Positions 35,615 through 45,461 are shown, counted from the stretch's first letter. The stretch: DNA of 64,000 bases from Maritimibacter alkaliphilus HTCC2654 (GCF_000152805.1 NZ_CH902578.1:1852231-1916230), one strand, 5' to 3'. Numbers and translations: made by a program. Notes: generated by a model from the letters alone, not told the origin.

Positions 35615-36970
35615 ATGGATAACCTGACGCAACTTCGCAAACTCGGTCTTTTTGACGCGCGTGTCCCCCGTTACACGAGCTATCCGACCGCTCCGCACTT
35701 CGCCGGCGGCATCGGTGGTTCGCATGTAAGCGACTGGATTCGCGCGATTCCCCAAGGATCGCAGATCTCACTCTACCTTCATGTTCCGTTCTGCCGGAGG
35801 TTGTGCTGGTTCTGTGCCTGCCGCACGCAGGGGACGAGCACACTCAGCCCGGTCGCCGCATATGTTGATTCGCTCACTCAGGAATTAGAGACCTTGAAGT
35901 CTCACCTCCTGCCGGGCATCACGATCAGCCATCTGCACTGGGGCGGCGGGACACCGACCCTGCTCGATCCGGGCATGATCGAACGGCTGTCCGCCGCGAT
36001 TTTCGACACGGCGCCGCTGGGCGAGAACGCGCAGTTCTCGGTCGAGATCGACCCGAACGAAATCGACGATGCCCGGATGGACGCGCTGGTGGCCGCGGGC
36101 CTCAACCGTGCCTCGCTCGGCGTGCAGGACTTCGACCCGATGATTCAGGAGGTCATCGGCCGCCCGCAGACGTTCGAAGTGACCAAGGCCGCCGTCGATG
36201 GGCTGCGCGCCCGGGGCGTGCAATCGCTGAACGTCGATCTGCTGTACGGCCTGCCGCACCAGACCAACGCCCGGATGACGGATTCGGTGAAAAAGGTGCT
36301 GTCGCTCGGACCGGACCGCATCGCGCTTTTCGGTTACGCCCACGTTCCGTGGATGGCCCGGCGTCAGGGCCTGATCCCGACCGAGGCCCTGCCTTCGCCC
36401 GAGGAACGGCTGGAGCTGTTCAACCTCTCGCGCGACCTTTTCGTGGCGAACGGGTTCGATGAAATCGGCATCGACCATTTCGCCCGGCCCGAAGACGGGC
36501 TGTCGAAGGCCCACAAGGCGGGCACCATGCATCGCAACTTTCAGGGCTACACCGAGGACAGCGCCGAGGCGCTTATCGGCATCGGTGCCTCGTCCATCTC
36601 GCGCTATCCGCAAGGTTACGCGCAGAACGCCCCGGCCACCTCGGCGTATCAGGAGCGTGTGCGCGCCGGGCAGCTTCCGGTCACGCGCGGGCACGCCTTC
36701 ACGGGTGACGACATCCTGCGCGGCCGGGTGATCGAGCAGATCCTGTGCGATTTCGCGGTCGATCTGCCCGCCATCGCGCGCGAGGTCGGGGTCGACCCGG
36801 CGACGGCGGTTGCGCTGGCCGGCGGCTTGGCCGAAACTCTGCCCGGCACGGTGTCCGTCACGGACGGTGTCCTGACGATCGAGCCGCAGGCGCGGCCCCT
36901 CGCCCGGATCATCGCCCGCTACTTCGACGCCTACGAAATGAACGAAGCCGGGCACAGTCAGGCGGTCTGA
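35615..36970 (+). CDS. hemN: Oxygen-independent coproporphyrinogen III oxidase HemN
   Basis: 451 residues from the ATG at 35615, where the family-typical N-terminus begins (MDNLTQLRKLGLFDARVPRY); the earlier ATG at 35579 overlaps the FNR box. Radical SAM cluster motif VPFCRRLCWFCACRT (CxxxCxxC), the glycine-rich HWGGGTPTLL, and RASLGVQDFDPMIQEVIGR. HemN decarboxylates coproporphyrinogen III to protoporphyrinogen IX without oxygen. Complements hemF at the other end of the window, which does the same step with O2. Confidence 0.95.
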   Translation: MDNLTQLRKLGLFDARVPRYTSYPTAPHFAGGIGGSHVSDWIRAIPQGSQISLYLHVPFCRRLCWFCACRTQGTSTLSPVAAYVDSLTQELETLKSHLLPGITISHLHWGGGTPTLLDPGMIERLSAAIFDTAPLGENAQFSVEIDPNEIDDARMDALVAAGLNRASLGVQDFDPMIQEVIGRPQTFEVTKAAVDGLRARGVQSLNVDLLYGLPHQTNARMTDSVKKVLSLGPDRIALFGYAHVPWMARRQGLIPTEALPSPEERLELFNLSRDLFVANGFDEIGIDHFARPEDGLSKAHKAGTMHRNFQGYTEDSAEALIGIGASSISRYPQGYAQNAPATSAYQERVRAGQLPVTRGHAFTGDDILRGRVIEQILCDFAVDLPAIAREVGVDPATAVALAGGLAETLPGTVSVTDGVLTIEPQARPLARIIARYFDAYEMNEAGHSQAV

Positions 36971-37000
36971 GACCTCCTCGCCCGGTGCGGGGAGGAAAGT

Positions 37001-38374
37001 ATGGGTTTCATCGAACAGGCCGCTGCCATCGTCGGCAGCGCACAGGTGCTGACCGGGTCCGACATTGCGCGCTATGTCGACGATCCGACCGGCGCCTATC
37101 ACTCCGCCCCGCTCTGCGTCGTCCGCCCCGGCTCGACGCGGGAGGTGTCGGACCTCATGGCGCTGGCGTATGGGATGGGTCAGGTCGTCGTCCCCGTCTC
37201 CGGCAACACGGGCGTCAGCGGCGGCACGTTCAACGAGGGCGCCGTCATGCTGTCGGTCGAGCGGATGAACGCGGTGCGCGAGGTCAATGCCTCGGCCCGC
37301 ACGGCGACCGTGGAAGCGGGCGTGATCCTCGACCGCCTGCGCGACGCCGCGGATGACGCGGGCCTCGTATTTCCCGTCGTTTTCGGCGCGCGCGGTTCCG
37401 CGATGGTCGGCGGCATCCTGTCGACCAATGCGGGCGGATCGAACGTCCTGCGCTACGGCAACACGCGGGCGCAATGCCTCGGGATCGAGGTGGTGCTCGC
37501 CGACGGGCGGGTCATGGACCTGATGACCGCATTGCACAAGGACAACTCCGGCTACGACCTGCGCGACCTGATGATCGGGGCCGAGGGCACGCTGGGGATC
37601 ATCACCGCCGCCGTGATGAAGTTGTCACCCAAGCCCGCCCATACCGTCACCGCGATGCTCGCCCCCGTGTCGCTGGATGCCGCGCTGACGGTCCTGAACC
37701 GCCTGCAAGCCGCGTCGGGTGGCGCGGTCGAAGCCTGCGAATACATGCCGCGCAGCTATATCGAACGGCAGTTGGCCCAGATCGCGGGCGCGCGCGAGCC
37801 CTTCGACGCGCCGCATGAGGTGAACGTGCTGGTCGAGCTTGCGGGCGATGCGGGGCTGTCGGAGCTTTTCGAGGATGTGCTGGGGGCGGCGTTGGAAGAG
37901 GGCCTGATCGCGGACGCCGTGATCGCCCAGAACGACACGCAGCGCGCCGCGATGTGGGAGCGGCGCGAATCCGCAGCCGAAGTCACGCTCGCCACCACCC
38001 CCGCGCTAATGGGCGACATCGCCCTGCCCGTGGATCGTCTGAGCGACTTTTTCGCGGCCATGCGCGACCGTCTGTCCAAGATCGAGCCGAAGGCACAGGA
38101 AACCTGTGTCGCGCATCTGGGCGACGGGAACATCCATTACGTCGCCTATAGCGAGGCCAACGACCCGGACCTAAAGATCCGGCTGTCCGAAGCGATGGAG
38201 GGGCTTGTCGCCGACATGCGCGGCTCGTTCTCCGCCGAACACGGCGTCGGGCTTTACAAGCTCGGGTCGATGGAACGGCACAAGAACCCGGTGGCGCTTG
38301 ACGTGATGCGCTCGATCAAGACCGCGCTGGACCCCAAGGGCATCCTGAACCCCGGCAAGGTGATCCCGGCCTGA
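37001..38374 (+). CDS. FAD-linked oxidase (GlcD / D-lactate or D-2-hydroxy-acid dehydrogenase type)
   Basis: 457 residues; GGGGAGGA lies just before the ATG. FAD-binding (PCMH) domain in the N-terminal half: VVVPVSGNTGVSGGTF, VEAGVILDRLRDAA, GSAMVGGILSTNAGGSNVLR and MIGAEGTLGIITAAVM. The FAD-oxidase C-terminal domain ends VAHLGDGNIHYVAY, FSAEHGVGLYKLGSM and LDPKGILNPGKVIPA. These enzymes oxidise 2-hydroxy acids such as D-lactate, glycolate or D-2-hydroxyglutarate; substrate not determinable. It follows hemN by 30 bp. Confidence 0.9.
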   Translation: MGFIEQAAAIVGSAQVLTGSDIARYVDDPTGAYHSAPLCVVRPGSTREVSDLMALAYGMGQVVVPVSGNTGVSGGTFNEGAVMLSVERMNAVREVNASARTATVEAGVILDRLRDAADDAGLVFPVVFGARGSAMVGGILSTNAGGSNVLRYGNTRAQCLGIEVVLADGRVMDLMTALHKDNSGYDLRDLMIGAEGTLGIITAAVMKLSPKPAHTVTAMLAPVSLDAALTVLNRLQAASGGAVEACEYMPRSYIERQLAQIAGAREPFDAPHEVNVLVELAGDAGLSELFEDVLGAALEEGLIADAVIAQNDTQRAAMWERRESAAEVTLATTPALMGDIALPVDRLSDFFAAMRDRLSKIEPKAQETCVAHLGDGNIHYVAYSEANDPDLKIRLSEAMEGLVADMRGSFSAEHGVGLYKLGSMERHKNPVALDVMRSIKTALDPKGILNPGKVIPA

Positions 38375-38449
38375 CCCCGGATTTCGCGCGGGCGCACTGG
38401 ATATGTTAGGGATGATCGCGAACCTCTGAACCTTTTGCAGGGAGCGATC

Positions 38450-38947
38450 ATGTTTCGGACAATCCTATGCGCGCTTGCGGTCGCGTCATTCGCCGGTGCC
38501 GTGCGCGCCGACGAGGCGGGCACCCTGACGCTCGACATCGCCGGTGAAACCCATAGCTTCACGCTCTGGACCGATCAAAGCGACTGGTCCGGCTCGGAAA
38601 CCTACGCAAGCGTCAACATCTACGCCCGGCCCGAGACGGACGCGACGCGCGAAGCTTACGGCATCCTCACGCTTGGGTTCGAAGTGGCCGGTGGCAGCGC
38701 GAATGCGCCGGAGGCGAGCCTGACGCGGATCGACGGGGACGAGCGGGTGAAGCTCTATTCCACCGACGACGCTGGCGGGCTGTCCATCACCCCCGACACC
38801 GCAAGCGTGTCGGGTGAGGAACTGACCATCTCGGGCAGCTTCGCGGGCGAGATGGGGATCAGCGAGAATTACGGCCGGGACATCGACCTGAACGATCCGC
38901 TCGCCGTCAGCGGCACCTTCGACGTGGTGCTCGGCCCGGTCGAATAG
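38450..38947 (+). CDS. Exported protein of unknown function
   Basis: 165 residues from the ATG at 38450, preceded by GCAGGGAGCG; an ATG at 38435 is less likely. Signal peptide FRTILCALAVASFAGAVRAD. The mature protein is rich in beta-type sequence and acidic residues (TLTLDIAGETHSFTLW, ETYASVNIYARPE, YSTDDAGGLSITPDTASVSG, and GTFDVVLGP at the end) with no cysteines. It looks like a small periplasmic beta-barrel or sandwich. Six bp separate its stop from the convergent hemC stop. No family recognised. Confidence 0.72.
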   Translation: MFRTILCALAVASFAGAVRADEAGTLTLDIAGETHSFTLWTDQSDWSGSETYASVNIYARPETDATREAYGILTLGFEVAGGSANAPEASLTRIDGDERVKLYSTDDAGGLSITPDTASVSGEELTISGSFAGEMGISENYGRDIDLNDPLAVSGTFDVVLGPVE

Positions 38948-38952
38948 CCGCG

Positions 38953-39912
38953 CTATTTCCAGTCGAAGAAATCCGGCCCGGCGCGCGACAGCAGTTTCTG
39001 TGCCAATGCCCGGCCCATGTCCGGCCCGTCTTCGACCGCGCCGCTGATCTCGTCCGCCAGCGCCTCGGACCCGTCCGTGCGCAGGATTTCCCCGCGCAGG
39101 CGCAGCGTGCCGCCGTCGATCTCGGCCAGACCTGCAATCGGCGTTTCGCAAGACCCGTCGAGGGTGGCGAGGAAACTGCGTTCCGCCGCCAGCCGCCGCT
39201 CGGTCCCGCCATGGTGAATCGCTTCGAGCATGTCGGCGACATTCGTGTCGTGCGAGCGGCGTTCGATGCCGATGGCACCCTGCGCGATGGCGGGCAGCAT
39301 ATCCTCGGGCGCGATGGCGTCATGCGGCACCTCGTCCAGCATCCCCAGCCGGGTGATCCCGGCCATGGCGAGGAACGTGGCCTCGGCAACCCCGTCGCGC
39401 AACTTGGTCAGCCGCGTCTGCACGTTGCCCCGGAACTCCACGACGTTCAGATCAGGCCGCCGGTTCAGAAGCTGGGCCTTGCGCCGCAGGGACGAGGTGC
39501 CGACCACGGCCCCCTCGGCCAGCCCGTGAATGCCGCCGCCGCCCAGCGAGATGAACGCATCCCGCGTGTCTTCGCGCGGCAGGTAGCAGTCGAGCGTCAG
39601 GCCCGGTGGCTGTTCGGTCGGCATGTCCTTCATCGAATGGACCGCCAGATCGATCCCACCGTTCAGAAGCTGATCCTCGATCTCGCGCGTGAACAACCCT
39701 TTGTTCCCGATCTCTTTGAGCGGCCGGTCCGCCGCGATCATCGCCCGGTCGTCGCCGGTCGTTTTGATGACCACGATCTCAAACGCGGTTTCGGGCAGAT
39801 CGAAGGCCGCCGCCAGCCGATCACGGGTTTCATAAGCCTGCGCCAGCGCCAGGGGCGAGCCACGGGTGCCGATCTTGAGCGGTTTGGTCGGGTCGGGAAG
39901 TTTTGGCGTCAT
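38953..39912 (-). CDS. hemC: Porphobilinogen deaminase (hydroxymethylbilane synthase) HemC
   Basis: 319 residues. N-terminal LKIGTRGSPLALAQAYETRD, then VVIKTTGDDRAM, LFTREIEDQLLNGGIDLAVH, SMKDMPTEQPPGL, VGTSSLRRKAQLL and FRGNVQTRLTKLRDG. LDGSCETPIAG holds the Cys that carries the dipyrromethane cofactor. HemC polymerises four porphobilinogens to hydroxymethylbilane. It is divergent from hemE with a 102-bp promoter interval. Confidence 0.97.
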   Translation of the reverse strand: MTPKLPDPTKPLKIGTRGSPLALAQAYETRDRLAAAFDLPETAFEIVVIKTTGDDRAMIAADRPLKEIGNKGLFTREIEDQLLNGGIDLAVHSMKDMPTEQPPGLTLDCYLPREDTRDAFISLGGGGIHGLAEGAVVGTSSLRRKAQLLNRRPDLNVVEFRGNVQTRLTKLRDGVAEATFLAMAGITRLGMLDEVPHDAIAPEDMLPAIAQGAIGIERRSHDTNVADMLEAIHHGGTERRLAAERSFLATLDGSCETPIAGLAEIDGGTLRLRGEILRTDGSEALADEISGAVEDGPDMGRALAQKLLSRAGPDFFDWK

Positions 39913-40014
39913 GGACCTCGTTTAGACGCGGCAAATGGCCCTGTCCATGCCCCCGCCGCTTGACATGAGGCCGCAGACGGTGGACCCACGCGGGGCCGTA
40001 GATAAGGATCACCC

Positions 40015-41043
40015 ATGACCAAGCTTCTCATGCGCGCACTGGCGGGCGAAACCCTGCCGACGCCCCCGATCTGGATGATGCGTCAGGCGGGCCGTTACCT
40101 GCCGGAATACCGCGCGACGCGCGAGAAGGCGGGCGATTTCCTGTCGCTGTGCTACAACCCCGAGCTTGCCGCCGAGGTGACGCTGCAACCGATCCGCCGC
40201 TTCGGCTTCGACGCCGCGATCCTGTTTGCCGACATCCTGCTGGTGCCGCAGGCGCTTGGCGCCGACCTGTGGTTCGTCACCGGCGAAGGCCCGCGCCTTT
40301 CGACCATCGAAGGTGAAGAGGATTTCGCCAAGCTGGGCGGCAAGGACGACATTCACGACACGCTCGGCCCCGTTTACGAAACCGTGCGCATCCTGTCGCG
40401 CGAACTGCCCGCCGAGACCGCGCTCATCGGTTTCGCGGGCGCGCCGTGGACGGTCGCGACCTACATGGTGGCGGGGCGCGGCACCTCGGATCAGGGCCCG
40501 GCCCACGCGCTCAAGGACACGAACCGCGACCTCTTCACCCGGCTCATCGACAAGATCACAGACGCGACCATCGAATACCTGTCGAAACAGGTCGAGGCGG
40601 GCGCGGAAACGGTCAAGATCTTCGACAGCTGGGCCGGCTCGCTCAAGGGGCGGGACTTCGACGACTTCGCGCTCGAACCCACCAAACGGATCATCGCGGA
40701 ACTCAAGGCGCGCCATCCCGGCCTGCCGATCATCGCCTTCCCGCGTGAGGCAGGCGAGCGTTACATCGGTTTCCACAAGGCCACCGGGGCCGATTGCGTG
40801 GCGGTCGACAACTCGGTCTCGGCAGACTGGGTCGCGAAGCATGTCCAGCCCGACGGCTGCGTGCAGGGCAACCTCGCCTCCAGCCACATGGTGACGGGCG
40901 GTCAGGCGCTGGTCGACGAAGCACAGGCGATCACCCGCGCCCTGCGCGGCGGCCCGCACATCTTCAACTTGGGCCACGGCATCACGCCCGACGCCGACCC
41001 CGACAACGTCGCCCGGATGATCGAGGCGGTGCGCACCGCCTAG
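40015..41043 (+). CDS. hemE: Uroporphyrinogen decarboxylase HemE
   Basis: 342 residues. Signature near the N-terminus: [17 protein letters not shown], with the substrate-binding Arg residues. [20 protein letters not shown] contains the conserved Asp, followed by [18 protein letters not shown] and the C-terminal [20 protein letters not shown]. HemE decarboxylates the four acetate side chains of uroporphyrinogen III to give coproporphyrinogen III, the substrate of HemN and HemF encoded in this window. Confidence 0.98.
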   Translation: MTKLLMRALAGETLPTPPIWMMRQAGRYLPEYRATREKAGDFLSLCYNPELAAEVTLQPIRRFGFDAAILFADILLVPQALGADLWFVTGEGPRLSTIEGEEDFAKLGGKDDIHDTLGPVYETVRILSRELPAETALIGFAGAPWTVATYMVAGRGTSDQGPAHALKDTNRDLFTRLIDKITDATIEYLSKQVEAGAETVKIFDSWAGSLKGRDFDDFALEPTKRIIAELKARHPGLPIIAFPREAGERYIGFHKATGADCVAVDNSVSADWVAKHVQPDGCVQGNLASSHMVTGGQALVDEAQAITRALRGGPHIFNLGHGITPDADPDNVARMIEAVRTA

Positions 41044-41087
41044 GGCGCGCCGGGGGCGACCACGAACAGCGAACGGACCGGCGCGGG

Positions 41088-41852
41088 ATGAACGACAGAC
41101 CCAACGACTTCCTCACCCCGCTTCTGGACAACCTCCCGACCGCCGAGAACCCGCATCTCGACGAGCTTGTCGCCTCGATCGGCGACTGCGTGCCGGATCA
41201 CGCGACCGCACAGTTGGAGGCGTTCGAACATGCCGCGACACTCGTGCCGCGCACGGGCGAATTCCGGGTGCTCGACCTCGGCTCCGGCTTCGGCAAGACC
41301 AAGGCCCAGTTCGAAACCCTGAACCCCGTCCTCAGATGGAACGGCGTCGACATCGCGCGGCGCTGGGACCGGCGTGACCGGCCCCTCGCCCGCGCGTCGC
41401 GGAAATACAACGGCGTGCGCATCCCCTTTCACCGCAACACCTTCGACATGGTGTTCAGCAAGCAGGTCTTCGAACACGTCCGCCATCCCGAACCGCTCCT
41501 GCACGACATCCGCCGTGTGCTGAAACCGGGCGGCGTGTTCGTGGGCAGCGTGTCCTGCATGGAGCCGTTTCACATGGCGAGCATGTTCTGCTTCTCGCCG
41601 CACGGGTGGAAGACGATCAATGCGGACGCGGGGCTGAAGGTCACGTTCCTCGCCAGTGGGATCGACGCGCTGTCGCTCGGCCTCTGGCACTTCAACCGCG
41701 ATGCCCGGCAGGGACGACCGTTCAAGAGCTCGAACCTGAACATCGCCATCGACGCATTGGCCGAACGCGGCGATATGGACTGGCGCCGCGCCAACGTGCT
41801 CAAGGTGCTGCACGCGGGGCAGATGATCTTCACCGCGCAGAAGGCATACTGA
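41088..41852 (+). CDS. SAM-dependent class I methyltransferase
   Basis: 254 residues from the ATG at 41088, 44 bp after hemE. SAM-binding motif I is FRVLDLGSGFGKTKAQ; motif II region includes WNGVDIARRW; the core continues FDMVFSKQVFEHVRHPEPLL and IRRVLKPGGVFVGSV. This is the Methyltransf_11 pattern. The acceptor is unknown. Position after hemE need not imply a tetrapyrrole role, since SRP RNA and nudC follow. Confidence 0.8.
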   Translation: MNDRPNDFLTPLLDNLPTAENPHLDELVASIGDCVPDHATAQLEAFEHAATLVPRTGEFRVLDLGSGFGKTKAQFETLNPVLRWNGVDIARRWDRRDRPLARASRKYNGVRIPFHRNTFDMVFSKQVFEHVRHPEPLLHDIRRVLKPGGVFVGSVSCMEPFHMASMFCFSPHGWKTINADAGLKVTFLASGIDALSLGLWHFNRDARQGRPFKSSNLNIAIDALAERGDMDWRRANVLKVLHAGQMIFTAQKAY

Positions 41853-41867
41853 GGAAATGGGGGATAA

Positions 41868-41968
41868 GGTGAGAGGCTGGACAACGACCCAAGCGGGACT
41901 CGTTACGGCTGCTTCCTTCCGGACCTGACCGGGTTGGCGAGGCACTTGCCCGCGCCAACCTCTCACGG
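41868..41968 (-). ncRNA. ffs: Signal recognition particle RNA (small bacterial type)
   Basis: On the minus strand the invariant SRP tetraloop region is present: GGTCAGGTCCGGAAGGAAGC (complement of about 41907-41932), with the GGAA loop that binds Ffh. The ends pair as a long hairpin: GTGAGAGGTTGG at the 5' end with CCAGCCTCTCAC at the 3' end. Length is about 100 nt. Exact ends are estimated from the stem. The RNA is antisense to, and between, the methyltransferase gene and nudC. Confidence 0.93.
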
Positions 41969-42075
41969 GGCGATATAGGTGACTCGGCCCCACGGATCAA
42001 GCCCTCGGACCGCAGGGGTTTGACACCCGGCGGCCCCCCGCATACCCGTTTCACACGCAACGGACGGAGGACAGG

Positions 42076-43047
42076 ATGGACCTGAGCGAACTGGCATTCG
42101 GGGGCGGCGGGCTTGACCGTGCCGCGCATCGCAGGGCCGAGGCCGACGCGCTGTTGTCCTCCGGCACCGCCCGCGCGCTTCCGATCTGGCGCGGCAGGCC
42201 CCTGATGGCCGGGGTTTCCGGTCCCGGCGGCGATCTGCACCTCGAACTGCTCGCGACCGACCATCCGCTCATCACCGGGCACGACCCGGCGTGGATCTTT
42301 CTCGGGCAGCAGGACGGCACCCCGCTTTTCGCCGCCGACATTTCCGCGATGCCTGCCTATTCCCACGCCGCCGACGGCGGACCCGGTGATCCCGGCATGG
42401 ACATGCCCGCCCCGCCGCTGGGCGACCTGCCCGAAGATGCGCGCTTTCCCGATCTGCGGGCCGCGCTCGCCGGCCTCACCCCGTTCGAAAGCGAACTCGC
42501 CGCGACCGCGCGCGGCATCCTCGAATGGCACCGCTCGCACGGCTATTGCGCGGCCTGCGGCGAGAAATCGAACATGGATCAGGCCGGATGGCGCCGGTCC
42601 TGTCCGTCCTGCGGGCGCTTCCACTTCCCGCGCACCGACCCGGTGGTCATCATGCTCGTCACCCACGGCAACTCGGTCCTGCTGGGCCGCTCGCCGGGCT
42701 GGCCGGATGGCATGTATTCCCTACTCGCAGGTTTCATGGAGCCGGGGGAAACCGTCTCTGCCGCCGTCGCACGCGAAGTGCAGGAGGAGACCGGGGTCAT
42801 CGTCGGCCCCTCCCGCATCCTCGCGACGCAACCCTGGCCGTTCCCGGCCTCGCTGATGATCGGCTGCTGGGCCGAAGCCACGCACACCGAAATGACGCTC
42901 GACCCGGCCGAGATCGAGGACGCGCACTGGGTCAGCCGCGAGGCGCTTGTGGACATCTTCGCAGGCACGCACCCGACGATCCGCAGACCGCGCAGGGGCG
43001 CCATCGCTCAGGTTCTGATGAAAAACTGGCTTGCCGGAACGCTCTGA
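42076..43047 (+). CDS. nudC: NADH pyrophosphatase NudC
   Basis: 323 residues, GGAGG seven bases before the ATG. Zinc ribbon CAACGEKSNMDQAGWRRSC plus PSCG, then the Nudix box GFMEPGETVSAAVAREVQEE followed by TGV, and the NudC-specific ATQPWPFPASLMIG (SQPWPFPxS motif). NudC hydrolyses NAD(H) and removes NAD caps from RNA. The N-terminal domain of about 140 residues is family-typical in length. Confidence 0.95.
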   Translation: MDLSELAFGGGGLDRAAHRRAEADALLSSGTARALPIWRGRPLMAGVSGPGGDLHLELLATDHPLITGHDPAWIFLGQQDGTPLFAADISAMPAYSHAADGGPGDPGMDMPAPPLGDLPEDARFPDLRAALAGLTPFESELAATARGILEWHRSHGYCAACGEKSNMDQAGWRRSCPSCGRFHFPRTDPVVIMLVTHGNSVLLGRSPGWPDGMYSLLAGFMEPGETVSAAVAREVQEETGVIVGPSRILATQPWPFPASLMIGCWAEATHTEMTLDPAEIEDAHWVSREALVDIFAGTHPTIRRPRRGAIAQVLMKNWLAGTL

Positions 43048-43121
43048 CTGCCTCAGAATCGCCCCGAACCACCACTAAAGGGGGCCAACGCCACGGGGCG
43101 AGAGCGGGAAAAGGGACAGGC

Positions 43122-43592
43122 ATGCAACTCACCACGCGCGAGGATATCGCGGCGCCGATCGAGGCGGTGTTCGCCAATATCGCCGATTTCGGCTGGTTCG
43201 AACGGGCCGCGATGCGCCGCGGTGCCGAGATCGTGCGCACCGATACGCTTCAGGCACCGGGCGTCGGCATGTCGTGGCACGCGGAATTCGAGTATCGCGG
43301 GCGCGAGCGCAAGGCGGATATCGACCTGACCAAATACGACCCGCCCGAGGGCATGACGCTGGTGATGCGCGCCGCCGGGCTGGACGTGGAAGCGGTGATC
43401 GAACTGGTCGCCATGTCGCGGACCCGGACCCGGATGAACATCACGATGGAGGCCACGCCGCGCACGATACCGGCCCGCCTGATGATCCAATCCGCCAAGC
43501 TTGCCAAGACCAACATCCAGAACCGCTATCGCCGCCGGATCGCCGAATTCTGCGCCGACCTCGAAGAGCGGTGCCAGTCGCGCGGGTTCTGA
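43122..43592 (+). CDS. SRPBCC-superfamily protein
   Basis: 156 residues from the ATG at 43122, preceded by GGGACAGG. Start of a polyketide cyclase / START-like fold: LTTREDIAAPIEAVFANIAD, FGWFERAAMRRG, then beta-rich segments and the long C-terminal helix MIQSAKLAKTNIQNRYRRRI. SRPBCC proteins form a hydrophobic ligand cavity; ligand unknown. It follows nudC by 74 bp, possibly in one operon. Confidence 0.78.
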   Translation: MQLTTREDIAAPIEAVFANIADFGWFERAAMRRGAEIVRTDTLQAPGVGMSWHAEFEYRGRERKADIDLTKYDPPEGMTLVMRAAGLDVEAVIELVAMSRTRTRMNITMEATPRTIPARLMIQSAKLAKTNIQNRYRRRIAEFCADLEERCQSRGF

Positions 43593-43756
43593 GCGGCCCG
43601 CGCCTTCACCCTCCGTGATGAATTTGCATCAATCCCCGAATTGCACCAGCGTGGCGTGCAAGGGAGCGCACGGGACATTCGATTTGACCCGATCGCTTCG
43701 TTACGGTCCGCGATGGGTATTCGCTTCGACATTGAAAACAAAACTGGTGGAAAAAC

Positions 43757-44491
43757 ATGGATTTCGTGACACATGGCGGCGCAAACATAGACCTGAGCGT
43801 TGCGGATGACATTACGTCGCCCCGTGTGATTTCCGAGATCGAACAGGGCACCTACGAAGACCGCGAGATGAAGTTCGCGCGCAACGTCATTCAGGACGGG
43901 GATCGCGTTCTCGAGCTTGGGGCCGGGCTCGGATTCGTCTCGACCGTGGTCTGCGGGTCCAAGAAGCCCGCCTATTTCGCGGCGGTCGAAGCCGACGCGC
44001 GGCTGATTCCGCATATCCGGCGGACGCATGAGAAGAACGGCGTCACGGGGGTCGAGGTCATCAACGCGGCCTTCGTCGCGGATCGCGACACGCTTGATCG
44101 CGGTCATGTGGAATTCGGCGTGACGAGCGTTTTCTGGGGTTCCGGCATCAACAAGGCCGGGGACAACAACGTCACGACCGTCCGGGTCGACGTTCAGGAT
44201 GCGTCACGGTTCATTCGCGAAAAGAAGATCAATGTGCTGGTGTCCGACATCGAAGGGGGCGAGCTGGACCTTTTCCGCCATCTCGACTTCGGCCCCATCC
44301 GCAAGATCATCATCGAAGTGCACCCGCGCGTTTTCGGCCCCGAAGGCGTGCGCGAAGTGTTCCGCATCCTCGACGACAACGATTTCGTCTATGACGCGCC
44401 CAACAGTTCCGGGCCGGTGATCACGTTCCGCAAGCAAAAGCCGTTCCCCCGCATTTTCGGACGGCGCAAGTGGCCCTTCGGGCGCCGCTAG
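43757..44491 (+). CDS. FkbM-family methyltransferase
   Basis: 244 residues. SAM motif I is DRVLELGAGLGFVSTVVCG; the FkbM-type motif NVLVSDIEGGELDLFRHL lies near residue 165, followed by KIIIEVHPRVFGPEGVREVF. FkbM enzymes are O-methyltransferases, many acting on sugars of surface polysaccharides. C-terminal tail strongly basic (GRRKWPFGRR). The 164-bp gap upstream (43593-43756) is less GC-rich than the genes and should hold its own promoter. Confidence 0.85.
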   Translation: MDFVTHGGANIDLSVADDITSPRVISEIEQGTYEDREMKFARNVIQDGDRVLELGAGLGFVSTVVCGSKKPAYFAAVEADARLIPHIRRTHEKNGVTGVEVINAAFVADRDTLDRGHVEFGVTSVFWGSGINKAGDNNVTTVRVDVQDASRFIREKKINVLVSDIEGGELDLFRHLDFGPIRKIIIEVHPRVFGPEGVREVFRILDDNDFVYDAPNSSGPVITFRKQKPFPRIFGRRKWPFGRR

Positions 44492-44497
44492 GCGCGC

Positions 44498-45331
44498 TTA
44501 CCCGTCCCGGCGCGGGTCCGCGGGATAGACGCCCAGAACGTCGAGGTTGCGGGTGAAATACTCCAGCTCTTCGAGGGCGAGTTTCACGTTCTCGTCTTCC
44601 GGGTGGCCTTCGATATCCGAATAGAACCGGGTCGCGGTGAACGAGCCGTCGATCATGTAGCTTTCCAGCTTGGTCATGTTGACGCCGTTGGTCGCGAAGC
44701 CGCCCATCGCCTTGTAAAGCGCGGCCGGAATGTTGCGCACTTCGAAAACGAAGGTGGTCATCATCTTGTCGCCGCGCCGGGTGAGATCGGGCTCGCGCCC
44801 CATGATGACGAAGCGCGTGGTGTTGTGCCCGTGGTCCTCGATATCGCGGGCCAAAACGTCGAGGCCATAGATCTCGGCGGCGAGAGTCGAGGCGAGCACG
44901 CCTTCGCCTTTCACCTTGCGTTCGGCCAGTTCCGCCGCCGCCCCGGCGCTGTCGGCCGCCGCGTGCCCCCGGATGCCATGCGCCTTCAGAAACGCCGCCG
45001 ATTGCGGCAGCAGGACCAGATGCGCCCGAACGTCCGTGATGTCTTGCAGCCGGGCGCCGGGCAGGCCCATCAGTGAAATCCGCACCCGGACGAAGGCCTC
45101 GTCGAGAATGTGAAGCCCGCTTTCAGGCAGCAGCCGGTGGATGTCGGCAACCCGGCCATAGGTCGAGTTTTCGACCGGCAGCATCGCCTGCTCGGCCCGG
45201 CCTTCGCGCACGGCGGCGATCACATCCTCGAAGGTCGCGCAGGGCAAGGCCTCCATGTCGGGACGCGCCTGTTGGCAGGCCTCGTGCGAATATGCGCCCG
45301 GTTCGCCTTGAAACGCTATGATGCCGGTCAT
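44498..45331 (-). CDS. pheA: Prephenate dehydratase PheA (monofunctional)
   Basis: 277 residues from the ATG at 45329-45331, preceded by GGAAGGGG; longer frames exist. PDT domain: IAFQGEPGAYSHEACQ, MLPVENSTYGRVAD, LVLLPQSAAFLKAHG and the catalytic NTTRFVIMGRE. C-terminal ACT domain with ALYKAMGGFATNGVNMTKLE and FYSDIEGHPED, the site of phenylalanine feedback. The enzyme converts prephenate to phenylpyruvate. There is no chorismate mutase domain. Convergent with the FkbM gene, 6 bp apart. Confidence 0.95.
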   Translation of the reverse strand: MTGIIAFQGEPGAYSHEACQQARPDMEALPCATFEDVIAAVREGRAEQAMLPVENSTYGRVADIHRLLPESGLHILDEAFVRVRISLMGLPGARLQDITDVRAHLVLLPQSAAFLKAHGIRGHAAADSAGAAAELAERKVKGEGVLASTLAAEIYGLDVLARDIEDHGHNTTRFVIMGREPDLTRRGDKMMTTFVFEVRNIPAALYKAMGGFATNGVNMTKLESYMIDGSFTATRFYSDIEGHPEDENVKLALEELEYFTRNLDVLGVYPADPRRDG

Positions 45332-45461
45332 GCCCATCCCCTTCCCATGACGTGCGACGCGGCAGACACCATGTCGCATTTCGTCGCGCCTCATACCGCT
45401 TGAAACGCCGGGGTTAAAGCGTGTAGACACCCGCGAGACCAGGCATCAGATGGAACGCGAC

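Noticed and set aside
35885-37537. 550-codon minus-strand frame across hemN and the FAD-linked oxidase
   Set aside because: Spans two well-supported plus-strand genes and has no recognisable domain.
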